In this document: positions 55,487 through 64,000 of the stretch, in pieces | Numbering within the stretch: the stretch's first letter is position 1 | Layout of the letters: each line of letters starts with the position of its first letter | Source of the DNA: Candidatus Latescibacterota bacterium | Lineage (GTDB): Bacteria > Latescibacterota > UBA2968 | DNA length: 64,000 nt | NCBI GenBank assembly: GCA_022823725.1 | Contig: JAJEHL010000029.1 | Span: 1-64,000 of the forward strand | Direction: 5' to 3' | The notes under the pieces: model-generated | What the model saw: only the letters and a program-made list of their open reading frames with translations | Told to the model about the DNA's origin: nothing | Databases searched by the model: none | Program-made: the position numbers and the translations under genes

Positions 55487-56734
55487 TTAGGAATAGTGAT
55501 CTACTGTTTCGGGCAGGTCGCACATTTGTCCCATAGGCTCAAAAATAGGGGTGACATCCTCGCGATAGACATTGCCTTTTAAGATATTGATAATGCCATC
55601 TATACATTCTGGATGCGCTTTTAAAAATCTGGCAAAACTGAAATCTTTGGTATAAAAAGCATAGACCAATTTGCGAATCGCCTCCATGCCCGGAAGAAAT
55701 TCTGGTCCCCATTTGCCGAGTTGACCAGCAGAGAAATCGCGCTTCTCAATGGCTTCGTGTATCGCATCAGCGGCCATCTCGCCCGATTTGAGCGCGAGAA
55801 ACACACCCGAAGAATAAACGGGATCGATAAAACCAAAAGCATCGCCCACCAGCACCCATCCCTCGCCCGCGACAGTATTCGACCGATATGAAAAGTCCTG
55901 CGTGACTTTCATGGGAAACAACTGCTCGGCTCCCGCGAGCCGTTCTTGCATGCGGATACACTTATCTAACTCTTCTTCAAAAATTTCCTGAGGGGTTCTC
56001 TTGCGATTTTGCAACAAATAATCCAATCCCCCAACAACGCCCACGCTGGCCACATCATCTGCCAGCGGAATGTACCAGAACCAGGAGTCCTTATCTTGCG
56101 TATGTAAAATCAGCGTTGCTCCCTCGTCAATACCCTCATCGCGGAACGCGCCCTTGTAGTGCGTAAAAATAGACGCCTTTTTGAGCTTTGGCTCAATTGT
56201 CTTGGTCTTTAGCCTTCTCGAAATAAGCGCGCTTCGCCCCGTCGCATCTACGATGACACTGGCAGACATATCTTTGATCTGCCCATCGCGGTATCTCACC
56301 TGAACACCCGTTGCCTTATCCCCGCTAAAATGCACCTGATGCACACTCGCCCCCTGCTCGACTTCGGCACCTTTCTCGCGGGCATTGTCCATCATCATAA
56401 GATCAAATTCGCTGCGCAGCACCTGATACGTAATCGAACTTTCGTGGGGATCGTGTAAGTGAAAATAAAATGGCGCAGAGCCTTTTCCAGACCCGCTAAA
56501 GAACTGAACGCTGTATTTTTTGACAAACGCACTTTTTTTCAGCTTATCGAGCAACCCCAGTCGCTTGAACGACCAGTACGTACCCGGCATCAAAGATTCA
56601 CCGATCTGAAACCGGGGAAACTCCTCCCGTTCCAGCAGCAACACGCGGTGCCCATATTCAGCGACCAGCGCGGCTGTCGTGCTTCCCGCAGGTCCTCCAC
56701 CAATGACAATGACATCGTAATGATCTGAAATCAT
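55487..56734 (-). CDS. FAD-dependent oxidoreductase, flavin halogenase-like
   Basis: A 415-residue flavoprotein. The FAD motif GGGPAGST is at residues ~13-20, a GD motif (VLVGDAFGFIDPVYSSG) at ~295, and WFWYIP at 218-223 matches the WxWxIP of flavin-dependent halogenases. Geranylgeranyl reductases share the general fold, so halogenation is a hypothesis. The frame runs open to 56794, but GGAAAG before the ATG at 56734 fits best. It lies 19 bases after the CoA ligase, suggesting they act on the same intermediate. Confidence 0.8.
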   Translation of the reverse strand: MISDHYDVIVIGGGPAGSTTAALVAEYGHRVLLLEREEFPRFQIGESLMPGTYWSFKRLGLLDKLKKSAFVKKYSVQFFSGSGKGSAPFYFHLHDPHESSITYQVLRSEFDLMMMDNAREKGAEVEQGASVHQVHFSGDKATGVQVRYRDGQIKDMSASVIVDATGRSALISRRLKTKTIEPKLKKASIFTHYKGAFRDEGIDEGATLILHTQDKDSWFWYIPLADDVASVGVVGGLDYLLQNRKRTPQEIFEEELDKCIRMQERLAGAEQLFPMKVTQDFSYRSNTVAGEGWVLVGDAFGFIDPVYSSGVFLALKSGEMAADAIHEAIEKRDFSAGQLGKWGPEFLPGMEAIRKLVYAFYTKDFSFARFLKAHPECIDGIINILKGNVYREDVTPIFEPMGQMCDLPETVDHYS

Positions 56735-56753
56735 AGAAACACTTTCCATTAAA

Positions 56754-58025
56754 TTAAACTCGATGATCCGTAAACCGTCTCGCTTTAAGCTCAAATCTCG
56801 GCAATGTATTGTGCGGCACGGCTTGAACGCCGGCGCGAATGCCCAGAATATGTCGCACCTCTCGACCTATCGCCTCGGAAATTGCACCCGATTCTCCGCC
56901 ATTTAACTCGATGCGAATTTGCATATCATCCATTTCGCCTTGGCGGTAAATATCCACCGCAAACTCGGTCACTTCGGGAAATTCTCGCACAATATTTTCA
57001 ATCGCGCTGGGATAAAAATTGACACCGCGGATAATCAACGCATCGTCGATACGTCCAATCACGCCCCCTTCAAGACGCGAGAAACTCGAACCGCAATCAC
57101 AGATTCCCGCATGCAGCTTTACGCGATCTCCCGTGCGATAGCGAATAACGGGCATGCCAGCGCGTCCCAAATTGGTAAGCACCAGTTCCCCCTCTCTCGC
57201 CTGTTCGCCCGTATCGGGATCGATCACTTCGCAAATAAATTCGGCTTCGTTGATATGCATGCCATCTCGAAACGCGCACTCAAATCCCCACGCACCCACC
57301 TCAGTCGCCCCGGCGTGGTCGTAACAACGCGCGCCCCATGCCTGTTCAATGCGCTGTCTGGTCGCTGGCAATCCCGCGCCGGGTTCGCCAGCGTGAATCG
57401 TGGTCTGAACAGTCCCACCTGCAATATCAATGCCTTCAGCCTCAGCCACCTCTGCCAGATGCAGGGCATACGTCGGCGTACAGACAAGAACAGTAGCCCC
57501 ATGATCCCGAATTGCTTGCAAACGCTGAATTGAGGACATAGCTCCCCCAGGGATGGCCATTGTCCCCATTAAACGCGCACCCTCATGCCCGCTCCAGAAT
57601 CCAATAAAAGGACCAAAGGAAAAGGCAAAAAACAATCTGTCATTTGCCGTCACGCCCGCCCCGCGATACACATAAGTCCAGCAGCGGGCAAACCAATCCC
57701 AACTCTCTACCGTATCCAACCAGTTCAAAGGCTCTCCCGTAGTCCCCGATGTTTGATGGACGCGGATATAGTGATCTGGCGGAAAAGTCACGTTGCTGCC
57801 ATAAGGGGGATACGCCATCTGATCAGCCGATAATTCAGCTTTAGTCGTGAAGGGCAACAGCCTGTAATCATCGCGCGTCTGAATATCCTCGGGTCGATAA
57901 ATACCCACCCGATTCAGCTTATTGCGATAAAAATCATTGCCATCCAGCACTGGTGACAGCATACCGCGCAACCGCTTCAACTGCCGCTGCCAGAGCGCGT
58001 TTCGGTCTGTAGTCAAGTCAGGCAT
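56754..58025 (-). CDS. AMP-dependent CoA ligase, PaaK-like
   Basis: A 423-residue adenylate-forming enzyme. The ATP loop is TSGTTGEP, followed by the ANL motifs YDHAGATEVG, VIRYRTGDRVKL and IIGRGVNFYPSAIEN-like (IRGVNFYPSAIEN). It resembles phenylacetate-CoA ligase, so an aromatic or aryl-aliphatic acid is a likely substrate. It would activate the acid as a thioester for the thioesterase and flavin enzyme of the same run. It starts 3 bases after the TonB-dependent receptor stop. Confidence 0.88.
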   Translation of the reverse strand: MPDLTTDRNALWQRQLKRLRGMLSPVLDGNDFYRNKLNRVGIYRPEDIQTRDDYRLLPFTTKAELSADQMAYPPYGSNVTFPPDHYIRVHQTSGTTGEPLNWLDTVESWDWFARCWTYVYRGAGVTANDRLFFAFSFGPFIGFWSGHEGARLMGTMAIPGGAMSSIQRLQAIRDHGATVLVCTPTYALHLAEVAEAEGIDIAGGTVQTTIHAGEPGAGLPATRQRIEQAWGARCYDHAGATEVGAWGFECAFRDGMHINEAEFICEVIDPDTGEQAREGELVLTNLGRAGMPVIRYRTGDRVKLHAGICDCGSSFSRLEGGVIGRIDDALIIRGVNFYPSAIENIVREFPEVTEFAVDIYRQGEMDDMQIRIELNGGESGAISEAIGREVRHILGIRAGVQAVPHNTLPRFELKARRFTDHRV

Positions 58026-58028
58026 AGT

Positions 58029-60155
58029 TCAAATATTAACTTCAAAAGCACAGTACAGGCCAAATGGATTGGCCGGAATAACTGAGGTAGGGGCGCCAAG
58101 GCTACCCTGCGTTTCGTATTCCCGATTGGTCAAATTTTTGGCATTGATGCGAAATTTCATCTGCTTGTACGTATAAGACGCGGATGCATCCAGCGTCAGC
58201 ACATTCCCAATCTGAAATTGATTATCTGCAGCAATAAACTGATTGGTGACATAGCGCGCGCCAATCCCAAATTCCAACCCATTGTCAAATCCTCTCGCCG
58301 TCCACACATTGAAAATATGGCGCGGCGAAAAAGCCGCCCTATTTCCCGAACGATCCATAAGCTGGTAGGTAATACCCGTTTGCGTGAACACGGGGACAAA
58401 CTCGGCAAAGCGTGTGAGTGTGGCATTGGAAAATGCGTAGGACACAAATGTATGCCAATTGCTCACGGGACGCATCATCATCTCAAGCTCGACACCGCGA
58501 GACCGTTGATCTCCATCTTGCTGTGTGACACCTGTCGCATCGGGGATTCCGATGTTGTTCTTTGACAAATGATAAACTGCGAGGCTCGCGTGCAGACGGT
58601 CGTCCATCAGGAATTTTTTTGCCCCCACTTCCATCTGGACACTCTCCTCAGTTTCTCGCGGACCTGCTACGAGGCTCGAAGGAGGCGCAAATGCTTTACC
58701 CACGTTGGCGTAAAACGAGAGATCCTCCTGAAGCGAAAACACCATACCTGCCATAGGACTCAGTTTGTTGTAATTGCGAGAAGTAGAAGTCATGGGATCA
58801 TCGTAATCAATGCGATCATATCGCACACCTACAAACGCCTCATAGCAGGGACAAAAGACAATGCGGTCCACGATATAAGGCGCGACAACACGGCTCTTTG
58901 AATCCGCCCCCTGCGATTGCCCCGGAATAATAAAAAACGGCTGTCTCGCGGTTTCCACGGGGTTGAACACGTCGATATTGGGCAAGGCCGCCACATCTAA
59001 GGTAAACTTGTCTTTCCACTGCATCAGTTCCAGTCCGGTGAGCAAGGTATGTTCTACGTGCCCTGTGCGGAATGTGGATAAAAACTCAAACTGATTGCCT
59101 AAAACCTTCTGGCGATCATCCAACAGAACAAGTGAGCGCAGGATGTCCAGACTCCCCTGAGCATTGGGAAAGATGCCGCTGAACAACGTACCCTGAGATA
59201 CCCATGAAAAATCGGTATAATAGAGCTTATTGCGAAGCGTGACCTGCCTCGACAAGCGGGAGTGAAGATCGACGCGCGCCCGATAAATATCTTGATCTGA
59301 CGCATCAAAAGGCGATTGATACGATTGCGTGCGCGGCACATCAGCGACCACCCCATTGATAATGGGAAGACCCGCATCCGATTTGTACCTGCTGGTGACA
59401 TATTCGAAATTGGCAGTCACTGTGGTTTTATCACTGGGCCGCCATGTCGCCGCGGGATTCACAGCCCACAAACCGCTGTCTTTATCGTCTCGATAGCTGT
59501 CAGAAACCTGTCGCAGTGCATTGACGCGCACGGCAACACCTTGATCGACATCTGCCCAATTTGCATCTGCTGTTCCACGAACCGTATTGTACGGACCGTA
59601 AGAACCCCCGACCTGGAACGCATTTGTAAAAATCGGTTGTTTGCGGCTCAGATTCACCGACCCAGAAAGCGGATTGCCGCCGTATAAAAATGCCCCCGGT
59701 CCCTTGAGTACCTCCACGCGCTCCAAATTGTAAAGATTGTAAAACGTAGCTTCTGGCTCCGATGCGCCATCGGTGAGCACCAGCCCGCTGGAAAGCGAAT
59801 CGAACCCGCGAATGACGAAGAAATCCGTAACGCCAAATACGGTCTGGATATTGACCCCGCTCACATTTCGCAGCGCATCCCCCAAAACCACGCCACTCTG
59901 GTGCTGGAACAACCCGTGATTTACAACACCAATACTCGCCGGAGTCAAGCGGATTGGAACGGGGACCTTCATCGCGATAGTGCTCACGGTAGGCACTTTT
60001 TCCTTGCTCTCCGTCACCACAATCTCTTCCCCCGCATAAACGGGCAGTTCTTCCTCCTCCTTCTTCTCCCCCTCTTCTGTATTCTGCGCGAAAATGGGAC
60101 TGCCAATCATACTCAAAACACAGACAAAAATCAAAAACTGTCGAAAATAACGCAT
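58029..60155 (-). CDS. TonB-dependent outer-membrane receptor
   Basis: A 708-residue outer-membrane receptor. A signal peptide (FLIFVCVLSMIGSPIFAQ) is followed by a TonB-box-like EIVVTE, a plug domain (LGDALRNVSGVNIQ, VEVLKGPGAFLYGG) and a 22-strand-type barrel ending GLYCAFEVNI. It imports a bulky ligand, such as a siderophore, cobalamin, heme or oligosaccharide. The frame is open upstream to 60353, but GGAG before the ATG at 60155 and the signal peptide fix the start. It lies 46 bases after the PQQ-propeller gene. No riboswitch is visible in the gap. Confidence 0.93.
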   Translation of the reverse strand: MRYFRQFLIFVCVLSMIGSPIFAQNTEEGEKKEEEELPVYAGEEIVVTESKEKVPTVSTIAMKVPVPIRLTPASIGVVNHGLFQHQSGVVLGDALRNVSGVNIQTVFGVTDFFVIRGFDSLSSGLVLTDGASEPEATFYNLYNLERVEVLKGPGAFLYGGNPLSGSVNLSRKQPIFTNAFQVGGSYGPYNTVRGTADANWADVDQGVAVRVNALRQVSDSYRDDKDSGLWAVNPAATWRPSDKTTVTANFEYVTSRYKSDAGLPIINGVVADVPRTQSYQSPFDASDQDIYRARVDLHSRLSRQVTLRNKLYYTDFSWVSQGTLFSGIFPNAQGSLDILRSLVLLDDRQKVLGNQFEFLSTFRTGHVEHTLLTGLELMQWKDKFTLDVAALPNIDVFNPVETARQPFFIIPGQSQGADSKSRVVAPYIVDRIVFCPCYEAFVGVRYDRIDYDDPMTSTSRNYNKLSPMAGMVFSLQEDLSFYANVGKAFAPPSSLVAGPRETEESVQMEVGAKKFLMDDRLHASLAVYHLSKNNIGIPDATGVTQQDGDQRSRGVELEMMMRPVSNWHTFVSYAFSNATLTRFAEFVPVFTQTGITYQLMDRSGNRAAFSPRHIFNVWTARGFDNGLEFGIGARYVTNQFIAADNQFQIGNVLTLDASASYTYKQMKFRINAKNLTNREYETQGSLGAPTSVIPANPFGLYCAFEVNI

Positions 60156-60201
60156 AGTGACTTCTCCGATTATCGGTTGTCCCCCCGGCCTCTTCCGACT
60201 A

Positions 60202-61443
60202 TTACTCGCTCTCCGTGTCCGCAGATTTCGCCTGTGGACCCGATACATCCATGCATACAACCCTGTGCATATCGCGCACAAAAATTTTACCATTGGCAAG
60301 TGTTGGTGGTGTCCAGCACTTGCCCGAAAGCACCTGTACACTAACTTTTTCACTAAACTCTGTGGGCGATACTTCTGCCAATGCGAGTTTGCCCTTATCG
60401 CTCAAAATGATCAAATGTCCATCGGCATAAATAAGAGACCCCTTACCATACCCCCGGCGTCTCCACTGTTCTTTGCCAGTCTCTGCTTCAATGCATTTCA
60501 AAATCGCATTGTCAAAACCGTAGATATAATCGCCGATCAGGAGCGATGTTCCAAAATGGTTTTTCATGCCGCGACTTTCCCACACCTTTTTAACGCCCAG
60601 ACCATCTCCCTGCGGTTCAATTTGCAACAAGGCTGCCCCGTGATCATAACCCGAAGAAATAAATATGCGATCTGGAGGCACTAAAATTGGCGTGGCAATA
60701 TTCAGATCATAAGATGTGGACCAGGGCAATCGCCAGTAGAGTGAACCATCCGTGAGAGAAAGCCCAACCGCTGCTTCACCCGAAACAAAAACCACCTGAC
60801 GAATACCCGCAATATCGACGACAATTGGCGACGAATAGGACACAATATCGTTTTGAGATGCCCACTTGAGAGCACCATTTGTCTTATCCAAAGCGATAAA
60901 CGTCCCCTGCCGTGTACCCACTTCTAAGAGCAACAAATCGCCTTCCACCAGCGGCGAAGTCGAAAAACCAAATTTTGGCACGCGACTGCCCAACCCATCG
61001 TAAAGATCGACCAGCCATAGTTTTTTTCCATCTTTTGCATTCAAAGCATACAACCAGCCTTCGGCACTGAGCACAAAAACCCGCTCGCCATCTACAGTAG
61101 GCTGAGAACGGGGACCGTTCCCACCTTGACGCTCATAGAATTTAGCACCTGTCTTAAAACGCCATATTTCCTCGCCCGTTTTTTCATTCAGACAAATGAC
61201 AAATTCGTCCTCCCCAGCAGAAAACATCGTATAAACCCGTCCATCTGCGACCGAGATACCGGAAAACCCCTCACCGAGTTCTTTTTGCCACACAACCGTT
61301 GGCCCATCTTTTGCCCAGGTCGTCAACAGCCCCGTTTCAGAAGAAATACCCGTCCGGTTGGGACCCAACCACTGGGGCCAATCCGCGTGTGCGGGAGCAA
61401 AGCAAAATACAACAGCGATTAACAAATAATGCCCGTATTTCAT
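60202..61443 (-). CDS. Exported PQQ-like beta-propeller protein
   Basis: A 413-residue protein with a signal peptide ending near APAHA, then WPQWLGPNRTGISSETGLL and repeated propeller blades (FVICLNEKTGEEIWRFKTGA, GWLYALNAKDGKKLWLV, GALLQIEPQG). It is predicted to be periplasmic or outer-membrane-associated. GGAGG precedes the ATG at 61443. It separates the radical SAM gene from the TonB-dependent receptor in one run, so it may be part of the receptor system or an assembly factor. Confidence 0.85.
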   Translation of the reverse strand: MKYGHYLLIAVVFCFAPAHADWPQWLGPNRTGISSETGLLTTWAKDGPTVVWQKELGEGFSGISVADGRVYTMFSAGEDEFVICLNEKTGEEIWRFKTGAKFYERQGGNGPRSQPTVDGERVFVLSAEGWLYALNAKDGKKLWLVDLYDGLGSRVPKFGFSTSPLVEGDLLLLEVGTRQGTFIALDKTNGALKWASQNDIVSYSSPIVVDIAGIRQVVFVSGEAAVGLSLTDGSLYWRLPWSTSYDLNIATPILVPPDRIFISSGYDHGAALLQIEPQGDGLGVKKVWESRGMKNHFGTSLLIGDYIYGFDNAILKCIEAETGKEQWRRRGYGKGSLIYADGHLIILSDKGKLALAEVSPTEFSEKVSVQVLSGKCWTPPTLANGKIFVRDMHRVVCMDVSGPQAKSADTESE

Positions 61444-61474
61444 AAATCCTCCATAGTTAGTGGAAATTGATCGC

Positions 61475-62821
61475 TCATGTATAGCGCGAATTCCGATATT
61501 TTTCGTGATAAAATTCAGGCAGCAACTGATCAACGCGCAAAAGTCCCTCTCTACTCAGAGTGATACCCTCCGAATCGAAATCCAGCATCTCGTATTCCCT
61601 GAGCTTTTTATAGGCTTCACCAAATTGGTGCAGAATATTGACGCCAAATTTATCCTGAAAATAAGCGGTTTCAATCCGTCCCAGCTTGAGTTGCAAAATC
61701 ATTTCCCTTATCAGCCGCTCTTCTTTTGTCGGCACAAAAGATCGATTGATCGGAAGTTGCCCTTTTCCAACGGTTTCGATATAGGGATCCCAGTGCGTCT
61801 GGTTTTGAAAATGCATGCCGCCCACATGAGAGAAAGAAGCCACACCCGTACCGATGAGATCCGCGCTGCGCCACAGGGCATCTCGATAGACAAATTTATT
61901 CAAGCGACCTTTTTTGACCAGCGTATAAGCACTCGATGTTTCATAGCCCGCTTTGGCAAACTCTTCAATCGCATAATTGTGCCAGGCGCGCTTGGTAGCC
62001 CAATCTGCGACAGGCAAACCTCCTCCATCGCGTATCGCTTTTGAATATGTCGTATTAAACGGCAATTCCATCTGATAGATAGTAACACTATCCGCATCGA
62101 GATCAATGGTGCCCTGCACCGTATCCCGCCACGTCTCCCACGATTCCCCAACCATACCGGAGATTAAATCTACATTGACCTGTGCAAATTCCTGCGCCTT
62201 GACCCACGGCATCGCCCTGTAAATTTCTTTGCTGACGTGTGCGCGACCATTCTCACGCAAAATATCGTCGTTCAAATTCTCCAATCCCAGGCTCAAGCGC
62301 GTAACGCCAATTTCCCGAATAGCCTCAACTTTGGACTGTGAAAGCGTACCTGGCTCGCACTCAAATGCCACCTCTTCCGCATCATCCCACGGCATCACAG
62401 CCTTGACCCTGTCAACCAGAGCCTTTAAGTGTTTGACACTAATATAAGACGGCGTGCCACCGCCAAAATAGACAAAGGCCAATTTTCGACCTGCAATACG
62501 GGGCAAGGTACTGTACGTTTCCACCTCTTTTGCCAGAGCATCTAAATACGTTTGAATTTCAACGCTATTGCGATCTGTATAAACCCGAAAATAACAGAAC
62601 TTGCACCGTTTTCGACAAAATGGAATATGCATGTAAAGGCCCAGAGGTACTTCTCTACCTCCCGAATCGGATGTGTGCAACATCTCTTCAATCTCTGCTG
62701 TATTTTCGTCGCGCCAGAAAGAGTAAGGCGGATAATTGGAAACAAACACGCTTCCAACATCTGTTTCCTTCCACACTTTGCGGGTCGTTGCCGGCTCTGG
62801 AATCTGGATTTGCTCGCTCAT
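61475..62821 (-). CDS. HemN/HemW-like radical SAM enzyme
   Basis: A 448-residue radical SAM protein. The 4Fe-4S motif is CRKRCKFC (CX3CX2C) in HIPFCRKRCKFCYFRVY, followed by GGGTPSY. The body resembles coproporphyrinogen III oxidase-like HemN/HemW enzymes, including their C-terminal domain. Heme metabolism is one possibility, but HemN-like enzymes also act as methylases or cyclopropanases, so the reaction is open. The ATG at 62821 overlaps the stop of the upstream PQQ gene by 4 bases (ATGA). Confidence 0.88.
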   Translation of the reverse strand: MSEQIQIPEPATTRKVWKETDVGSVFVSNYPPYSFWRDENTAEIEEMLHTSDSGGREVPLGLYMHIPFCRKRCKFCYFRVYTDRNSVEIQTYLDALAKEVETYSTLPRIAGRKLAFVYFGGGTPSYISVKHLKALVDRVKAVMPWDDAEEVAFECEPGTLSQSKVEAIREIGVTRLSLGLENLNDDILRENGRAHVSKEIYRAMPWVKAQEFAQVNVDLISGMVGESWETWRDTVQGTIDLDADSVTIYQMELPFNTTYSKAIRDGGGLPVADWATKRAWHNYAIEEFAKAGYETSSAYTLVKKGRLNKFVYRDALWRSADLIGTGVASFSHVGGMHFQNQTHWDPYIETVGKGQLPINRSFVPTKEERLIREMILQLKLGRIETAYFQDKFGVNILHQFGEAYKKLREYEMLDFDSEGITLSREGLLRVDQLLPEFYHEKYRNSRYT

Positions 62822-63918
62822 TCTTCCGCCTTTCCAAAACAATATAACGTGCCATCTGTTGTGCCAATAATCAGCCGCTCGCGCGCCACACTGGGCGAGG
62901 CAACAAATTCCGATCCGGTCACAAATTCCCAACCGAGTTCACCGGTCTCGAGATTTAATGCCACAATTTTGCCCCCCGTGGTCCCTGCAAAAACGCGATC
63001 ATCCACCACAACCGGAGATGCTTCAAATCGGGAGCGGGACGTGTAAGTCCACAAAACAACGCCCGTATCGGGATCAAGCGCGTGAACCATTTTGTCGCGC
63101 CCTGCCACAATAACCCGCTCTGGGGTCACGGATGGCGATGCGACATAGGGAAATTTCCGCTGTGGATGTTCGTAGCTCCAGGCAATTTCTTTTGCATTTA
63201 AATCAAGGCACAAAACCTGGCTTTCATAAGTTCCCACATAAGCGCGCGTCTGATAAACGGCAGCACTGGCACCCACATAAGCGCCGAGTTCAATTTGCGA
63301 TTGCTCTTTTCCACTGGCAATATCGATAACGCGCAAAAGGCCATCACAACCCGCGATCAGCGTATGCGCTTGTGCGATAGCCGGCATGCCGTGAACATAA
63401 CCATCCGTTTCTATCTTCCACAACAAAGCGCCATCGTCCGACGCGAGGCAGTATAAGAACTGATCATAAGACCCGAACAGGATGCGCCCCCCGGTTGCAT
63501 TTGCCGACGAGACAATCTCCCCATCCGTTTGAAATGTCCACACTGCCTTCCCTGTTTGTGCATCAACAGCGTGAAAAACCCCATTGCCATCGCCGAAATA
63601 CACGGTTTTTTCAAAAACCAGTGGCGACGACTTGATCTCACCCGTAGCCACATACGTCCACTTGAGCACACCGCTATCAAAATCAAAAGCGTATAGCTTT
63701 TCATCTACCCCGCCCACATACACCGCGTCTCGCCAGATTGCGGCGGTGGATTCAATCCCTACCTCGATCTTAGCAGTCCACAACACATGCAGTTCGGCGG
63801 GCAGGCTGCTATTTGCAACACCCGTAGATTGTGCATCCCCACGAAACCGACTCCATTCTTCTGCATGGATGGGAATTAAAAATAAATAAAAAACAAGAAA
63901 AAAAAGAAGCATTCTCAT
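62818..63918 (-). CDS. Exported PQQ-like beta-propeller protein
   Basis: A 366-residue protein with a signal peptide (MLLFFLVFYLFLIPIHA) and seven or eight PQQ-like blades (KLYAFDFDSGVLKWTYV, VFHAVDAQTGKAVWTFQTDG, LYCLASDDGALLWKIETDG). It is periplasmic and BamB-like in layout. No strong Shine-Dalgarno. It overlaps the radical SAM gene by 4 bases and follows the upstream dehydrogenase-like gene by 6 bases, so it is part of the same transcript. Confidence 0.85.
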   Translation of the reverse strand: MRMLLFFLVFYLFLIPIHAEEWSRFRGDAQSTGVANSSLPAELHVLWTAKIEVGIESTAAIWRDAVYVGGVDEKLYAFDFDSGVLKWTYVATGEIKSSPLVFEKTVYFGDGNGVFHAVDAQTGKAVWTFQTDGEIVSSANATGGRILFGSYDQFLYCLASDDGALLWKIETDGYVHGMPAIAQAHTLIAGCDGLLRVIDIASGKEQSQIELGAYVGASAAVYQTRAYVGTYESQVLCLDLNAKEIAWSYEHPQRKFPYVASPSVTPERVIVAGRDKMVHALDPDTGVVLWTYTSRSRFEASPVVVDDRVFAGTTGGKIVALNLETGELGWEFVTGSEFVASPSVARERLIIGTTDGTLYCFGKAEE

Positions 63919-63924
63919 TGCGGA

Positions 63925-64000
63925 TCAATACACCGATTCGTAAAGGGCGAGAAATTCATCTTCATCCACGGGTCTCGGATTAAACGTACCCGTCCATTGT
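63925..64000 (-). CDS. C-terminal end of a probable iron-containing alcohol dehydrogenase (partial)
   Basis: Twenty-four codons ending in a stop at 63925-63927 encode WTGTFNPRPVDEDEFLALYE and a short tail. The NPRPV..EDEFLALYE pattern is typical of the C-terminus of iron-containing alcohol dehydrogenases, but the fragment is too short to be sure. It is the upstream member of the long minus-strand run. The rest of the gene lies outside the window. Confidence 0.5.
   Translation of the reverse strand, partial: QWTGTFNPRPVDEDEFLALYESVY

Noticed and set aside
60156-60201. Cobalamin or other riboswitch upstream of the TonB-dependent receptor
   Set aside because: Only 46 bases separate it from the upstream gene, with no room for and no sign of a riboswitch.

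Overview
The window is about 64 kb of compact bacterial chromosome: roughly 45 protein genes (two cut by the window edges) and one tRNA. I see no integrase, transposase, phage genes or CRISPR array, and no stretch over 300 bases without a gene. A DUF4837 lipoprotein, a helix-hairpin-helix/beta-barrel protein, a bacterial XPB helicase, and many sulfatase, Gfo/Idh/MocA, phytanoyl-dioxygenase, heparinase-like and PQQ-propeller genes suggest an uncultured Gram-negative of the FCB superphylum, perhaps Latescibacterota-like. That placement is inferred from gene content only. Clear outer-membrane proteins and lipoboxes show a two-membrane cell. Shine-Dalgarno use is mixed: many starts have GGAGG, others (sbcD, ligA) have nothing visible.

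Layout. 1-1.5 kb: an unknown partial gene, a glyoxalase I-like enzyme and a small sigma-region-4-like regulator, the last two followed by clear terminators. 1.7-12.6 kb: a CNNM/CBS membrane protein, two tandem Gfo/Idh/MocA oxidoreductases with an O-methyltransferase, a bifunctional-nuclease-domain protein overlapping a TPR/periplasmic-binding fusion, an HhH-plus-beta-barrel protein, a leucine-rich-repeat lipoprotein with a structured leader, and an exported heparinase II/III-like protein. 12.7-28.1 kb: a DNA-maintenance block of sbcD-sbcC-alr, a DUF4837 lipoprotein, xpb, a UbiA prenyltransferase, ligA, tRNA-Ala(GGC) and a helicase-associated protein. An AAA ATPase/Toprim-like gene pair sits inside this block as a likely defence cassette.

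28.1-46.1 kb is a carbohydrate-catabolism region: a large membrane protein with an aldo/keto reductase, two sulfatases, a sugar isomerase, an orphan ferredoxin:thioredoxin-reductase-like protein, a fused metallophosphoesterase, a phytanoyl-CoA dioxygenase-like protein, L-rhamnose isomerase, an enolase-superfamily dehydratase, a cytoplasmic heparinase-like protein and a TAXI-TRAP transporter. Both sulfatases and the second heparinase-like protein lack signal peptides, so I infer intracellular processing of imported, possibly sulfated and rhamnose-containing, oligosaccharides.

46.3-64 kb opens with two divergent PQQ-propeller genes. It then holds a run of at least eleven minus-strand genes with gaps of 50 bases or less: partial dehydrogenase-like end, PQQ propeller, HemN-like radical SAM enzyme, PQQ propeller, TonB-dependent receptor, PaaK-like CoA ligase, flavin halogenase-like oxidoreductase, GT4 glycosyltransferase, small EamA-like protein, hotdog thioesterase, and a LolD/FtsX-type ABC exporter. 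Together this looks like an uncharacterised biosynthesis, uptake and export locus. With the AAA/Toprim pair, it is the part of the window most worth following up.
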